From NCBI RefSeq assembly GCF_014203545.1, contig NZ_JACHJG010000005.1, positions 445,726 to 509,725 of the forward strand: a DNA stretch of 64,000 nucleotides. Direction: 5' to 3'. The stretch comes from Streptomyces netropsis (GTDB lineage Bacteria > Actinomycetota > Actinomycetes > Streptomycetales > Streptomycetaceae). Shown here piece by piece: positions 1-7,744 of the stretch. Position 1 is the first letter of the stretch. Every line of letters starts with the position of its first letter. Under the pieces are notes generated by a model that saw only the letters and a program-made list of their open reading frames with translations, was not told where the DNA came from and ran no database searches. The translations under genes and the position numbers were made by a program.

Positions 1-1143
1 GTGGAACTGGAGCGAGTTGATGAGCGTGCCGGTGATGCGCGCGCCGGTCATACCGAAGGGGTGACCCACGGCGATGGCGCCGCCGTTGACGTTCAGACGG
101 TCCAGGTCGATGCCGAGGTCCCGGTACGAGGGGATGACCTGCGCCGCGAACGCCTCGTTGATCTCGACCAGGTCGATGTCGCCGATGCCCAGCCCGGCCC
201 GCTTCAGGGCCTGCTTGCTGGCCTCCACCGGCCCGTAGCCCATGATCTCGGGGGACAGGCCCGAGACGCCGGTCGAGACGATCCGGGCGAGCGGGGTCAG
301 GCCCAGCTCGCGCGCCTTGGTGTCGGACATGATCACCAGGGCGGCGGCACCGTCGTTGAGCGGGCAGCAGTTGGCCGCCGTGATCAGACCGTCGGGGCGG
401 AAGGCGGGCTTCAGGCCCGAGACGCCCTCCAGGGTCACACCCGCGCGCGGACCGTCGTCCTTGGTGACGACCGTGCCGTCCGGGGTGGTGACCGGGGTGA
501 TCTCGCGCTCCCAGAAGCCGTTCTTGATGGCTTCCTCGGCGAGGTTCTGCGACCGTACGCCGAACTCGTCCATGTCCTGGCGGGTGACGCCCTTGAGGCG
601 GGCCAGGTTCTCGGCCGTCTGTCCCATCGCGATGTACGCGTCCGGCACGAGGCCGTCCTCGCGCGGGTCGTGCCAGTCCGTGCCCTCCTGCGCGGCGCGC
701 TCGGCGGTGCGGGCCTCGGCGTCCGCGAAGAGCGGGTTGTGGGTGCCGGGCAGGCCGTCGGAGGAGCCGTTGACGGACCGGGAGACCATCTCGACGCCCG
801 CCGAGATGAAGACGTCACCCTCGCCCGCCTTGATGGCGTGCAGCGCCATCCGCGAGGTCTGGAGCGACGAGGAACAGTAACGGGTGATCGTGCAGCCCGG
901 CAGGTGGTCCATGCCCATCTGCACGGCCACGATGCGGCCCAGGTTGTGGCCCTGCTCACCGCCGGGCAGACCGCAGCCGAGCATCAGGTCGTCGATGTCG
1001 CGCGGGTCGAGCTCGGGGATCTTGGCGAGCGCCGCCTGGATGATCGTGGCGGTCAGATCGTCGGGGCGCAGGTCCTTCAGCGAGCCCTTGAAGGCGCGGC
1101 CGATGGGGGAGCGGGCGGTTGAGACGATCACGGCTTCGGGCAT
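1..1143 (-). CDS. Acetyl-CoA C-acetyltransferase (thiolase), C-terminus beyond window
   Basis: Thiolase-family enzyme joining or cleaving acyl-CoA and acetyl-CoA, a cytosolic step of fatty-acid or ketone metabolism. The reading frame starts at ATG 1143 (MPEAVIVSTARSPIGRAFKG) and stays open for 381 codons to base 1, so the gene is cut by the window edge. The nucleophile cysteine lies in RYCSSSLQT, about residue 88, and the active-site His in AVGHPFGMTGAR is near the visible end. The last conserved Cys motif (CxGGG) would lie outside the window. The N-terminal layout is that of FadA/AtoB-type thiolases. It is read in the same direction as the SGNH hydrolase gene 220 bp upstream. The physiological acyl chain length cannot be told from sequence. 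Confidence 0.93.
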   Translation of the reverse strand, partial: MPEAVIVSTARSPIGRAFKGSLKDLRPDDLTATIIQAALAKIPELDPRDIDDLMLGCGLPGGEQGHNLGRIVAVQMGMDHLPGCTITRYCSSSLQTSRMALHAIKAGEGDVFISAGVEMVSRSVNGSSDGLPGTHNPLFADAEARTAERAAQEGTDWHDPREDGLVPDAYIAMGQTAENLARLKGVTRQDMDEFGVRSQNLAEEAIKNGFWEREITPVTTPDGTVVTKDDGPRAGVTLEGVSGLKPAFRPDGLITAANCCPLNDGAAALVIMSDTKARELGLTPLARIVSTGVSGLSPEIMGYGPVEASKQALKRAGLGIGDIDLVEINEAFAAQVIPSYRDLGIDLDRLNVNGGAIAVGHPFGMTGARITGTLINSLQFH

Positions 1144-1362
1144 CACGGCTCCAAGGGGCGAGTGAAGGTGCGGCGCGCAGCGCCTCGTTGAGGGGTGGTG
1201 GCCGGGTGGCGGGCGGGATGGACTCAACTGGAAGTTACCCGCACGTAGGGCCATGGTCACCGACTCCGTGCTGTGATGCGGGCCTCTTTTCTAAGCGGCT
1301 GCTCAGGCGGGGTGCGGGTGCGGCGGGGCCGGCCGCCCGGCACCACCGCACCCGCCCGCCGC

Positions 1363-2391
1363 TCAGGCCTCGCGCCGCGCCCGGGACCAGACGTGGTGGG
1401 GCGTGGCCTCCGTGTGCGCCGGCAGGCGCCGCCGCCTGCGGTGCTTGAGCAGAGCCCACCGGCCGCGGGCCGCCGTGACCTCCGTACCGCCCTCGGCCGC
1501 CGCCTCGGCGGCCGCCCGGGCCACGGGCAGGATGCCCTCGCGGCGGGTCGCGTCCGGCCGCTCCTCGTCCTCCGGCCAGAAGCCCAGCGCCGCGCACAGG
1601 GTCGGCAGCACCGCCATGGCCGCCGTCGCGTACCCCTCGGCCGAGGGGTGGTAGTTGTCCGGGCCGAACAGCTCCCGCGGGTTCTGCTCGAACTCCGGAC
1701 CCAGCAGGGCGCCCAGCGAGACCGTGCGGCCGCCCGCCTCCAGCACCCCTATGGTCTGCGCCGCCGCCAGCTGGCGGCTCAGCTTCCGGGCCAGCCAGCG
1801 CAGCGGCTGGTACACCGGCTCGATCGTGCCCAGGTCGGGGCAGGTGCCCACGACCACCTCGCAGCCCGCCTCCCGCAGTCTGCGCACCGCGTCGGAGAGC
1901 AGCCGCACGGACCGGGCGAAGGGCATCCGGTGGGTGACGTCGTTCGCCCCGATCATGATCACGCAGACGTCGGGGATCCGGGCCGGATCGGACAGCAGCA
2001 CGGTGACCTGCCGCTCCAGGTCGTGCGACTGCGCACCCGACAGCGCCGCGTTGCGCAGCTCCACGGGCCGCTCCGCGACCGCCGCGAGCCCCGAGGCCAG
2101 GAGGGCCCCCGGCGTCTGCCGGGGGCGGTGCACGCCCTGCCCGGCGGCCGTGGAGTCGCCGAGCACGCCCAGCAGCAGCGGCTCGTGCCCCAGCCGGTGG
2201 ACGAAGGAGGAGCCGTAGCGGCCGTCCGCGCGCGGCGGGGCGTCGTTGTGCCCGCCGACCACCCGCCGGGCCAGCGCGACCTCCGTGAGCAGCACGCCCA
2301 GCGCCGCCCCGCCCAGCAGTCCGACCCCGCCGCCGCCGTACGCGGCGGCGGCCGCGATCCGCCGTGCGACCCTCGCCCTCGACATGGACAT
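1363..2391 (-). CDS. SGNH/GDSL-family hydrolase, exported or membrane-anchored
   Basis: A 342-aa esterase/lipase of the SGNH superfamily. The N-terminus has a short basic stretch (MSMSRARVARR) followed by a Gly/Ala-rich hydrophobic segment to about residue 45, consistent with a signal anchor or signal peptide. Block I is GVLGDSTAAG (catalytic Ser, about residue 77), the block III Asn is in MIGANDVT (about residue 147), and the likely catalytic Asp/His pair is in DNYHPSAEGY near residue 249. ATG 2391 has GGGAGGAGG upstream. A second ATG two codons later is possible. The substrate is unknown; homologues beside cystathionine beta-synthase are usually annotated only as lipase/hydrolase. It is divergent from the cystathionine beta-synthase gene. 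Confidence 0.88.
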   Translation of the reverse strand: MSMSRARVARRIAAAAAYGGGGVGLLGGAALGVLLTEVALARRVVGGHNDAPPRADGRYGSSFVHRLGHEPLLLGVLGDSTAAGQGVHRPRQTPGALLASGLAAVAERPVELRNAALSGAQSHDLERQVTVLLSDPARIPDVCVIMIGANDVTHRMPFARSVRLLSDAVRRLREAGCEVVVGTCPDLGTIEPVYQPLRWLARKLSRQLAAAQTIGVLEAGGRTVSLGALLGPEFEQNPRELFGPDNYHPSAEGYATAAMAVLPTLCAALGFWPEDEERPDATRREGILPVARAAAEAAAEGGTEVTAARGRWALLKHRRRRRLPAHTEATPHHVWSRARREA

Positions 2392-2562
2392 AGGCCCGGG
2401 CCTCCTCCCGATCCACCGCCGTGCACCCTTGCCCGACCGTGCTAACAGCTTGTTGCCCCGAGCGCCCGCCCGCGCAACGCGCCGCTAGTGCACTCGGCGG
2501 CGCAATAGGCTGGATGTATGGGTACGCGACGACCGCTAGTACCCCCGACCGCGGAGATCACC

Positions 2563-3957
2563 GTGCAGTATCACGATTCGATGATTGAGCTCGTTGGCAA
2601 CACCCCGCTCGTGAAGCTCAACAGCGTGACCGAAGGCCTTCAAGCCACCGTGCTTGCCAAGATCGAGTACTTCAACCCCGGCGGCTCGGTGAAGGACCGT
2701 ATCGCCGTGCGGATGATCGAGGCCGCCGAGAAGTCCGGGGAGCTGAAGCCCGGCGGCACGATCGTCGAGCCGACGTCCGGCAACACGGGCGTGGGCCTTG
2801 CGATCGTGGCTCAGCAGAAGGGCTACAAGTGCATCTTCGTCTGCCCGGACAAGGTCTCCACTGACAAGATCAATGTGCTGCGGGCGTACGGCGCGGAGGT
2901 CGTGGTCTGCCCGACCGCGGTGGACCCCGAGCACCCGGATTCCTACTACAACGTTTCCGACCGACTCGTTGCGGAGACCCCCAACGCCTGGAAGCCGGAC
3001 CAGTACAGCAACCCGAACAACCCCCTCTCCCACTACGAGTCCACCGGCCCCGAGCTGTGGGAGCAGACGGCGGGGAAGATCACCCATTTCGTCGCGGGCG
3101 TCGGCACCGGCGGCACGATCAGCGGCACCGGCCGCTACCTCAAGGAGATCAGCGGCGGCCGGGTCAAGGTCATCGGCTCGGACCCGGAGGGCTCGGTCTA
3201 CAGCGGCGGCTCCGGCCGTCCGTACCTGATCGAGGGCGTCGGTGAGGACTTCTGGCCGACCGCCTACGACGGCACGGTGACCGACGAGATCATCGCGGTC
3301 TCCGACAAGGACGCCTTCCAGATGACCCGCCGCCTCGCCAAGGAGGAGGGCCTGCTCGTCGGCGGCTCCTGCGGCATGGCGGTCGTCAGCGCCCTGCGCG
3401 CCGCCGAGGGTCTCGGCCCGGACGACGTGGTCGTCGTCCTGCTGCCCGACAGCGGCCGCGGCTACCTCAGCAAGATCTTCAACGACGAGTGGATGGCGGA
3501 CTACGGCTTCCTGGAGGAGGCCGGCGACGCCGCGCGCGTCGCCGACGTGCTGCGCCGCAAGGAGGGCGACATGCCCTCGCTGGTGCACATGCACCCCGAG
3601 GAGACCGTCGGTGAGGCCATCGAGGTGCTCCGCGAGTACGGCGTCTCGCAGATGCCCATCGTGAAGCCGGGTGCGGGGCACCCCGATGTGATGGCCGCCG
3701 AGGTGATCGGCTCGGTCGTGGAGCGCGAGCTGCTGGACGCCCTGTTCGCCCAGCGTGCCTCCCTCTCCGACCCGCTGGAGAAGCACATGTGCCCGCCGCT
3801 GCCGCAGGTCGGCTCCGGCGAGCCGGTCGCGGACCTGATGGCCGTGCTCGGCCAGGCCGACGCGGCGGTCGTCCTCGTCGAGGGCAAGCCGACCGGTGTG
3901 GTGAGCCGTCAGGACCTGCTGGCCTTCCTGGCGGAGGGCGCGGGCGGCGCCAAGTAG
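2563..3957 (+). CDS. Cystathionine beta-synthase (PLP enzyme with C-terminal CBS pair)
   Basis: Condenses serine (or O-acetylserine) with homocysteine to cystathionine in reverse transsulfuration. The product is 464 aa from GTG 2563, which I prefer over ATG 2518 because a GGAG lies just upstream of GTG and the family begins MQYHDSMIELVGNTP. The PLP lysine is K44 in GGSVKDRIA, the substrate loop is EPTSGNTGVGLA, and the phosphate-binding loop is GVGTGGTISGTGRYL. Two CBS domains occupy roughly residues 340-460 and probably mediate regulation. The catalytic core plus CBS pair length is typical of actinobacterial enzymes. Together with the cysteine dioxygenase at 60.4 kb it gives the window both a route that makes cysteine precursors and one that destroys cysteine. 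Confidence 0.93.
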   Translation: MQYHDSMIELVGNTPLVKLNSVTEGLQATVLAKIEYFNPGGSVKDRIAVRMIEAAEKSGELKPGGTIVEPTSGNTGVGLAIVAQQKGYKCIFVCPDKVSTDKINVLRAYGAEVVVCPTAVDPEHPDSYYNVSDRLVAETPNAWKPDQYSNPNNPLSHYESTGPELWEQTAGKITHFVAGVGTGGTISGTGRYLKEISGGRVKVIGSDPEGSVYSGGSGRPYLIEGVGEDFWPTAYDGTVTDEIIAVSDKDAFQMTRRLAKEEGLLVGGSCGMAVVSALRAAEGLGPDDVVVVLLPDSGRGYLSKIFNDEWMADYGFLEEAGDAARVADVLRRKEGDMPSLVHMHPEETVGEAIEVLREYGVSQMPIVKPGAGHPDVMAAEVIGSVVERELLDALFAQRASLSDPLEKHMCPPLPQVGSGEPVADLMAVLGQADAAVVLVEGKPTGVVSRQDLLAFLAEGAGGAK

Positions 3958-4395
3958 CGCCGGTGGCCTGCGGGCCAACGGACGGGCCGTCAAAGGCACG
4001 TACAAGTCACGTGCTCGCAGCACGGACTTAACAACGGTCCGGCATATTGAGGGGTGTCGGCACGGGCTTTCCGCCCGGGCCGGCACCTCACAAACGGCGG
4101 CAGGAATTCCGGAGCGGCTCCCGGACTCCAAGGTCGCCCGGACGCGGACGCCGGTTCGGACCGCGTCCTCAGGGGGACCGCCGTCGTCCCGACCCTGGCC
4201 TCGGCCGGTGGTGCGGCGGTCCCCCCTTTTTTTGGACTCGTTCGCCTCCGGGGCTCTGATCCCCTGTCGACACTCCTCGACACTGCGCTTTGTCGCTCGT
4301 TCCTCGCTCCGACGCTTGGTCTCGTCGCTTTCGACAGGGGCGCCCCTTCGGCTCACTCGCAGCGGAAGCGGGGGTACCCGGAGCGATTTCGCCCC
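3958..4395. other. 438-bp intergenic region between convergent genes: hairpins and T-tract, no gene recognised
   Basis: This gap lies between cystathionine beta-synthase (+) and a small membrane protein gene (-). It contains a short hairpin (CGTGCT 4010-4015 / AGCACG 4019-4024), a strong intrinsic terminator at 4172-4233, and a larger inverted repeat (CCCCTGTCGA 4261-4270 with TCGACAGGGG 4331-4340, extended by GGGGC 4250-4254 and GCCCC 4342-4346). Open frames through it lack ribosome sites and coding character. I see no tRNA. Confidence 0.6.
4172..4233 (+). terminator. Intrinsic terminator with T7 tract
   Basis: GGGGGACCGCCG (4172-4183) pairs with CGGCGGTCCCCC (4214-4225) and is followed by a run of seven T (4227-4233). 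It lies 215 nt past the stop of cystathionine beta-synthase. A U-tract terminator is unusual in this GC-rich genome. Confidence 0.8.
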
Positions 4396-4830
4396 CTAAT
4401 CCCAGTGGGGTTCTTCCTTCTTCCGGCCGTGCAGCCAGGGGAAACCTCCCGCCGACTGCGCCAGGTTGACGCCGACTATGCCCGCCCAGCTCACCAGCAG
4501 GCCGGACAGGCCCGCGTTGACCACGGCTATGGCGGACAGCGGGATCGCCAGGACCAGGGAGACCGCGGCGAAGCCGAAGCGCTCGCCGAAGCTGCCCGTG
4601 TCGGGGTCGCCCGCGCGGGGACGGCCGCCGCGGGCGATCGTCATCTGTTGTTCGGCGAGGTGTCGTCGCACCCGCTTGTCGACCGTGCCGTCGAGCGTCT
4701 GCTCGACTTTCCGCTCGATCTTCTCCAAGAAAGAGTCGATGAGTTCCGACTCGTACTCCGACCCCAGCTCCTTACGGGTCTGGAGGGTCGCGTCGAGTTC
4801 CTTTTTCAGCTCGGGGTCGCGGGCCATCAT
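4396..4830 (-). CDS. Small membrane protein of unknown function
   Basis: A 144-aa protein with a soluble, charged N-terminal half (about residues 1-75, rich in Glu/Lys/Arg and possibly helical) and two hydrophobic segments: about 84-106 (FAAVSLVLAIPLSAIAVVNA) and about 108-128. The C-terminus is basic then acidic (GRKKEEPHWD). Two adjacent ATG codons (4830, 4827) could serve as start. I do not recognise a named domain. It looks like an integral membrane protein with a cytoplasmic N-terminal domain. It faces the acyl-CoA synthetase gene across 108 bp, so the two may share a divergent promoter region. Confidence 0.75.
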   Translation of the reverse strand: MMARDPELKKELDATLQTRKELGSEYESELIDSFLEKIERKVEQTLDGTVDKRVRRHLAEQQMTIARGGRPRAGDPDTGSFGERFGFAAVSLVLAIPLSAIAVVNAGLSGLLVSWAGIVGVNLAQSAGGFPWLHGRKKEEPHWD

Positions 4831-4938
4831 GCCCGCAACGGTACGGTCACTGGGGCCCCGTGGTCAGTGGGGCCAGCACCCGTATCCGCAGTAGGGGAAG
4901 TCCCCGCGACGCGAGGGCCCCCGTGGAAGGAGCAGTCC

Positions 4939-6309
4939 GTGCCCGTACCTCTGCTGTCGTCCCTCGCCGGACCCGGGGCCGTCGACCGGGCGGACGCCCT
5001 CACCGTCGCCGGGCAGTCCCTCTCGCGGGAGGAACTCCTGGGTGCCGCGGGCGCGGTGGCGTCCCGGATCGCGGGCGCGGCCTCCGTGGCCGTGCGGGCC
5101 GACGCGACCGCGGCGACGGTCGTGGCCGTCGTGGGCGGCCTGCTCGCCGGCGTGCCCGTGGTGCCGCTGCCGCCCGACGCCGGGCCCGCCGAGCGGGAGC
5201 ACATCCTGCGGGACTCCGGCGCCGAACTCGTCCTGGGCGGCGGCGAGGACGCCGACGTGCCGGTGGACCCGCGAGAGCGCGCCGACTTCTCCGCCGTGGC
5301 GGAGGACCCGAAGACGACCGCGCTGATCCTCTACACCTCCGGGACGACGGGGGCGCCCAAGGGGGCGCTGATCCCGCGCGGCGCGGTGGCGGCGGGCCTG
5401 GACGGGCTCGCGGAGGCCTGGCAGTGGACGGCGGAGGACACGCTCGTGCACGGACTGCCGCTCTTCCACGTGCACGGCCTCGTGCTGGGCGTCCTCGGCG
5501 CGCTGCGCACCGGGTGCCGCCTGGTGCACACGGGCAGGCCGACCCCGCAGGCGTACGCGGCGGCCGGCGGCAGCCTGTACTTCGGGGTGCCGACCGTGTG
5601 GTCCCGCGTCGTCCGCGAACCGGACGCCGCGCGGGAGCTGAGCGGGGCACGGCTGCTGGTGTCGGGCAGCGCGGCGCTGCCCGCGCCCGTCTTCCGGGAC
5701 CTGGAACGGCTCACCGGGCAGCGGCCCGTCGAGCGGTACGGCATGACCGAGACCCTGATCACCGTCTCCGCGCGGGCCGACGGGGAGCGCCTGCCGGGCT
5801 CGGTCGGGCTGCCGCTGGCCGGGGTGCGGACGCGCGTGGTGGCGGAGAGCGGCGCGGAGATCGGCGAGCTGGAGGTGTCCGGGCCGACGCTGTTCACCGG
5901 ATACCTGGGCCGCCCGGAGGCGACGGCGGCCTCGTACACGGACGACGGCTGGTTCCGCACCGGCGACATCGCCGCCATCGACCCGGACGGCTCGCACCGC
6001 ATCGTGGGCCGGGCCTCCACCGACCTGATCAAGTCGGGCGGTTACCGCGTCGGGGCGGGCGAGGTGGAGAACGCGCTGCTCGACCACCCGGCGGTGCGCG
6101 AGGCGGCCGTCGTCGGGGCCCCGCACGAGGACCTGGGCCAGGAGATCGTCGCCTATGTCGTGGCCGACGGGGTGAGCGAGAAGGCGCTGATCGACTTCGT
6201 GGCCGGGCATCTGTCCGTCCACAAGCGGCCGCGTCGCATCCGCTTCCTGGAGGCGCTGCCGCGCAACGCGATGGGCAAGCCCCAGAAGAAGCTGCTGCCG
6301 CCGCTGTAG
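4939..6309 (+). CDS. Acyl-CoA synthetase, malonyl-CoA synthetase (MatB)-like
   Basis: An ANL-superfamily adenylating enzyme of 456 aa that activates a carboxylic acid to its CoA thioester. GTG 4939 follows GGAAGGA with 7 nt spacing; the much longer upstream frame is non-coding. Core motifs in order: ATP loop LYTSGTTGAPKG, EAWQWTAEDTLVHGLPLFHV, YGMTET, GWFRTGD, the hinge region DLIKSGGYRVGAGEVE, and the C-terminal catalytic Lys region MGKPQKK. The AWQWT and PLFHVHGLVLG blocks match what I remember of Streptomyces MatB, so malonate or a methylmalonate-type acid is the likely substrate, but this could be a paralogue of the main MatB. Free malonyl-CoA would feed fatty-acid or polyketide synthesis. 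Confidence 0.85.
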   Translation: MPVPLLSSLAGPGAVDRADALTVAGQSLSREELLGAAGAVASRIAGAASVAVRADATAATVVAVVGGLLAGVPVVPLPPDAGPAEREHILRDSGAELVLGGGEDADVPVDPRERADFSAVAEDPKTTALILYTSGTTGAPKGALIPRGAVAAGLDGLAEAWQWTAEDTLVHGLPLFHVHGLVLGVLGALRTGCRLVHTGRPTPQAYAAAGGSLYFGVPTVWSRVVREPDAARELSGARLLVSGSAALPAPVFRDLERLTGQRPVERYGMTETLITVSARADGERLPGSVGLPLAGVRTRVVAESGAEIGELEVSGPTLFTGYLGRPEATAASYTDDGWFRTGDIAAIDPDGSHRIVGRASTDLIKSGGYRVGAGEVENALLDHPAVREAAVVGAPHEDLGQEIVAYVVADGVSEKALIDFVAGHLSVHKRPRRIRFLEALPRNAMGKPQKKLLPPL

Positions 6310-6377
6310 GGGCTGTCCGGCGGGTCTTCGGCTGCGGGCCGTCGTTGCCGCCTGCGGCGGCGGGCGCCCTGCGGGCG

Positions 6378-6473
6378 CGTCCTCAATCTCCCCCAGCTAC
6401 CGCTGGGAGGTGCCCCAGACGGGCTGGTTTCGAATGGGCTCAGCCCATTCCAGCCTGTCCGGCGCTTGAGGAC
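6378..6473. repeat. Dispersed palindromic repeat, left arm interrupted by a second repeat
   Basis: The right arm CCTGTCCGGCGCTTGAGGAC (6454-6473) is the family sequence. The left arm begins GTCCTCAA at about 6379 and resumes at GACGGGCTGG (about 6418), split by a roughly 30-bp inserted block containing CCCCCAGCTACCGCTGGG, itself an inverted repeat. It lies just past the end of the acyl-CoA synthetase gene. Confidence 0.7.
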
Positions 6474-6550
6474 ACCACCGCGCAGCGGCGGTGCGCCCCC
6501 ATGATCCGCCGGACAGGTGTAGGGCGCCGCAGTGGACGGCGACAGGGCGC

Positions 6551-6566
6551 TGCATATATTCATGCA
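6551..6566. promoter_or_regulatory. Palindrome upstream of rpiR-type gene, candidate operator
   Basis: TGCATATATTCATGCA has TGCAT/ATGCA arms in an AT-rich patch 65 bp before the regulator start. An autoregulatory operator is plausible but unproven. It shares a TGAATA core (reverse strand) with two sites upstream of hutU. Confidence 0.4.
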
Positions 6567-6630
6567 GAGTCAGGGCCATCTGAATGGAGGTCCGAGGTCG
6601 AGTGAACCGTCGAACACCATGGAGGGCCCG

Positions 6631-7482
6631 ATGACGGAGACCGGGGGCGAGCCGGAAGCCACCGCACGCCTGCAGAAGCTCTTCGAGGGGCACCGGCTGA
6701 CGCCGACCCAGCGCCGCATCGCCCACTGCATGGTGCGGCGGGCGGCCGACGCGCCCTTCCTCTCCAGCGTCGAGCTGGCCGAGCTGGCGGGCGTCAGCCA
6801 GCCGTCGGTGACCCGCTTCGCGGTCGCCCTCGGCTTCGACGGCTACCCCGCCCTGCGTCGCCATCTGCGCGATGTCGTGCCCGCAGCCGAGGCGCCCGGC
6901 GAGGGCTCGTACAACGAGTACCAGCAGGCCGTCCACGCGGAGATCGACAACCTCCGCCACCTCGCCTCGCTGCTCGCCGACCCGGCCCCCGTGGCCCGGG
7001 CCGGGCGGCTGCTCGCCGCCTCCCGGCCGCTGCCCGTGCTCGGTCTGCGCGCGGCGGCCGCCCAGGCGGGCGGCTTCGTCTACTTCGCCCGCAAGGTCCA
7101 CCCCGACGTCCGGCTCCTCGACGAGGGCGGCACCCTGCTCGCCGACCGCATCGACGCGGCCGTGCGGGCGGGGGCGAGCGCCCTGCTGTGCTTCGCGCTG
7201 CCCCGCCACCCGCGCGAGGTGGTCGAGGCGCTGGAGTACGCGCGGGGCGCGGGGCTGACCGTCGTCACCGTCGCCGACTCCACCTTCGCCCCCGTCGCGG
7301 GCCACACCGACCATCTGCTCCCCGCCGCCGTCGGCACGGGCCTCGCCTTCGACACGGCGTGCGCTCCGATGCTGCTGGGGCGGGTGCTGCTGGAGGCGAT
7401 GTGCGACGCACTGCCGGACGCGCAGGCGCGGCTGGAGGAGTTCGACGCGAAGGCCGCTGCGCGGGGGCTGTTCGTGGAGTGA
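6631..7482 (+). CDS. MurR/RpiR-family transcriptional regulator
   Basis: A 283-aa regulator: an N-terminal RpiR helix-turn-helix (about residues 10-85, with SSVELAELAGVSQPSVTRFA as the recognition region) and a C-terminal SIS domain (about 105-250) that in this family binds phosphosugars or related small molecules. I chose ATG 6631 because GGAGGG ends 4 nt before it; ATG 6619 lacks a ribosome site and upstream codons look non-coding. Its effector is unknown. Its nearest possible target sites are the palindrome in its own upstream region and similar TGAATA-containing sites upstream of hutU, which would make it a candidate hut regulator. Confidence 0.88.
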   Translation: MTETGGEPEATARLQKLFEGHRLTPTQRRIAHCMVRRAADAPFLSSVELAELAGVSQPSVTRFAVALGFDGYPALRRHLRDVVPAAEAPGEGSYNEYQQAVHAEIDNLRHLASLLADPAPVARAGRLLAASRPLPVLGLRAAAAQAGGFVYFARKVHPDVRLLDEGGTLLADRIDAAVRAGASALLCFALPRHPREVVEALEYARGAGLTVVTVADSTFAPVAGHTDHLLPAAVGTGLAFDTACAPMLLGRVLLEAMCDALPDAQARLEEFDAKAAARGLFVE

Positions 7483-7529
7483 CCTTGTCCCTGCGGGCCG
7501 TGGCGGGTACACCTCCGCTGCGCGGCGGT

Positions 7530-7679
7530 GTCCTCAAGCGCCGGACGGGCTGCCTGATTTCAGCCCGTCCGGCGCTTGAGGACAGAGCACAGCAGCCCGT
7601 CCGGCGCTTGAGGGCAAGGCGCAGCAGCCTGTCCGGCGCTTGAGGACAGAGCACAGCAGCCCGTCCGGCGGTTGAGGAC
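7530..7679. repeat. Palindromic repeat followed by 32-bp-period tandem array
   Basis: An inverted copy GTCCTCAAGCGCCGGACGGG starts at 7530. Four direct copies of the family arm (core CCGTCCGGCGCTTGAGGAC) then begin at 7561, 7593, 7625 and 7657, an exact 32-bp period made of a 23-bp arm and a 9-bp linker (AGAGCACAG, AAGGCGCAG, AGAGCACAG). Arms differ by one base in copies 2, 3 and 4. The array fills the gap between the convergent RpiR and lipase genes. Confidence 0.9.
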
Positions 7680-7744
7680 GCGCCCGCAGGGCGCTCGCCA
7701 CCGCAGGCGGCAAGACGGCCCGCGGGTCGACAGGACAAGCCGCC

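Larger units (their letters stand above)
6310..6630. other. Intergenic region with dispersed repeat and candidate operator
   Basis: The first half holds an interrupted palindromic repeat (about 6378-6473). The second half carries the palindrome TGCATATATTCATGCA and the ribosome site of the RpiR regulator. No gene is seen. Confidence 0.6.

Noticed and set aside
2518..2562. ATG 2518 as start of cystathionine beta-synthase
   Set aside because: No ribosome site, extra residues absent from the family, and the stretch just before the ATG resembles a -10 region.
4240..4346. Possible tRNA or structured RNA gene in the gap after cystathionine beta-synthase
   Set aside because: The inverted repeat has a loop of about 60 nt and no cloverleaf or T-loop pattern; best read as a hairpin between convergent genes.
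4054..4938. Long open frame upstream of the MatB-like synthetase
   Set aside because: The extension crosses a terminator and hairpins, has no family similarity and lacks a ribosome site; GTG 4939 is well supported.
6551..6566. Reading the RpiR upstream palindrome as an ArgR box
   Set aside because: The arms partly resemble an ARG box, but the gene is not an arginine gene and the TGAATA core also occurs upstream of hutU, so this assignment was not kept.
7561..7679. Regular repeats that resemble a small CRISPR array
   Set aside because: Linkers are only 9 nt, two are identical, and the 23-bp arm belongs to a dispersed palindrome family found at other gene ends. No cas genes are nearby.
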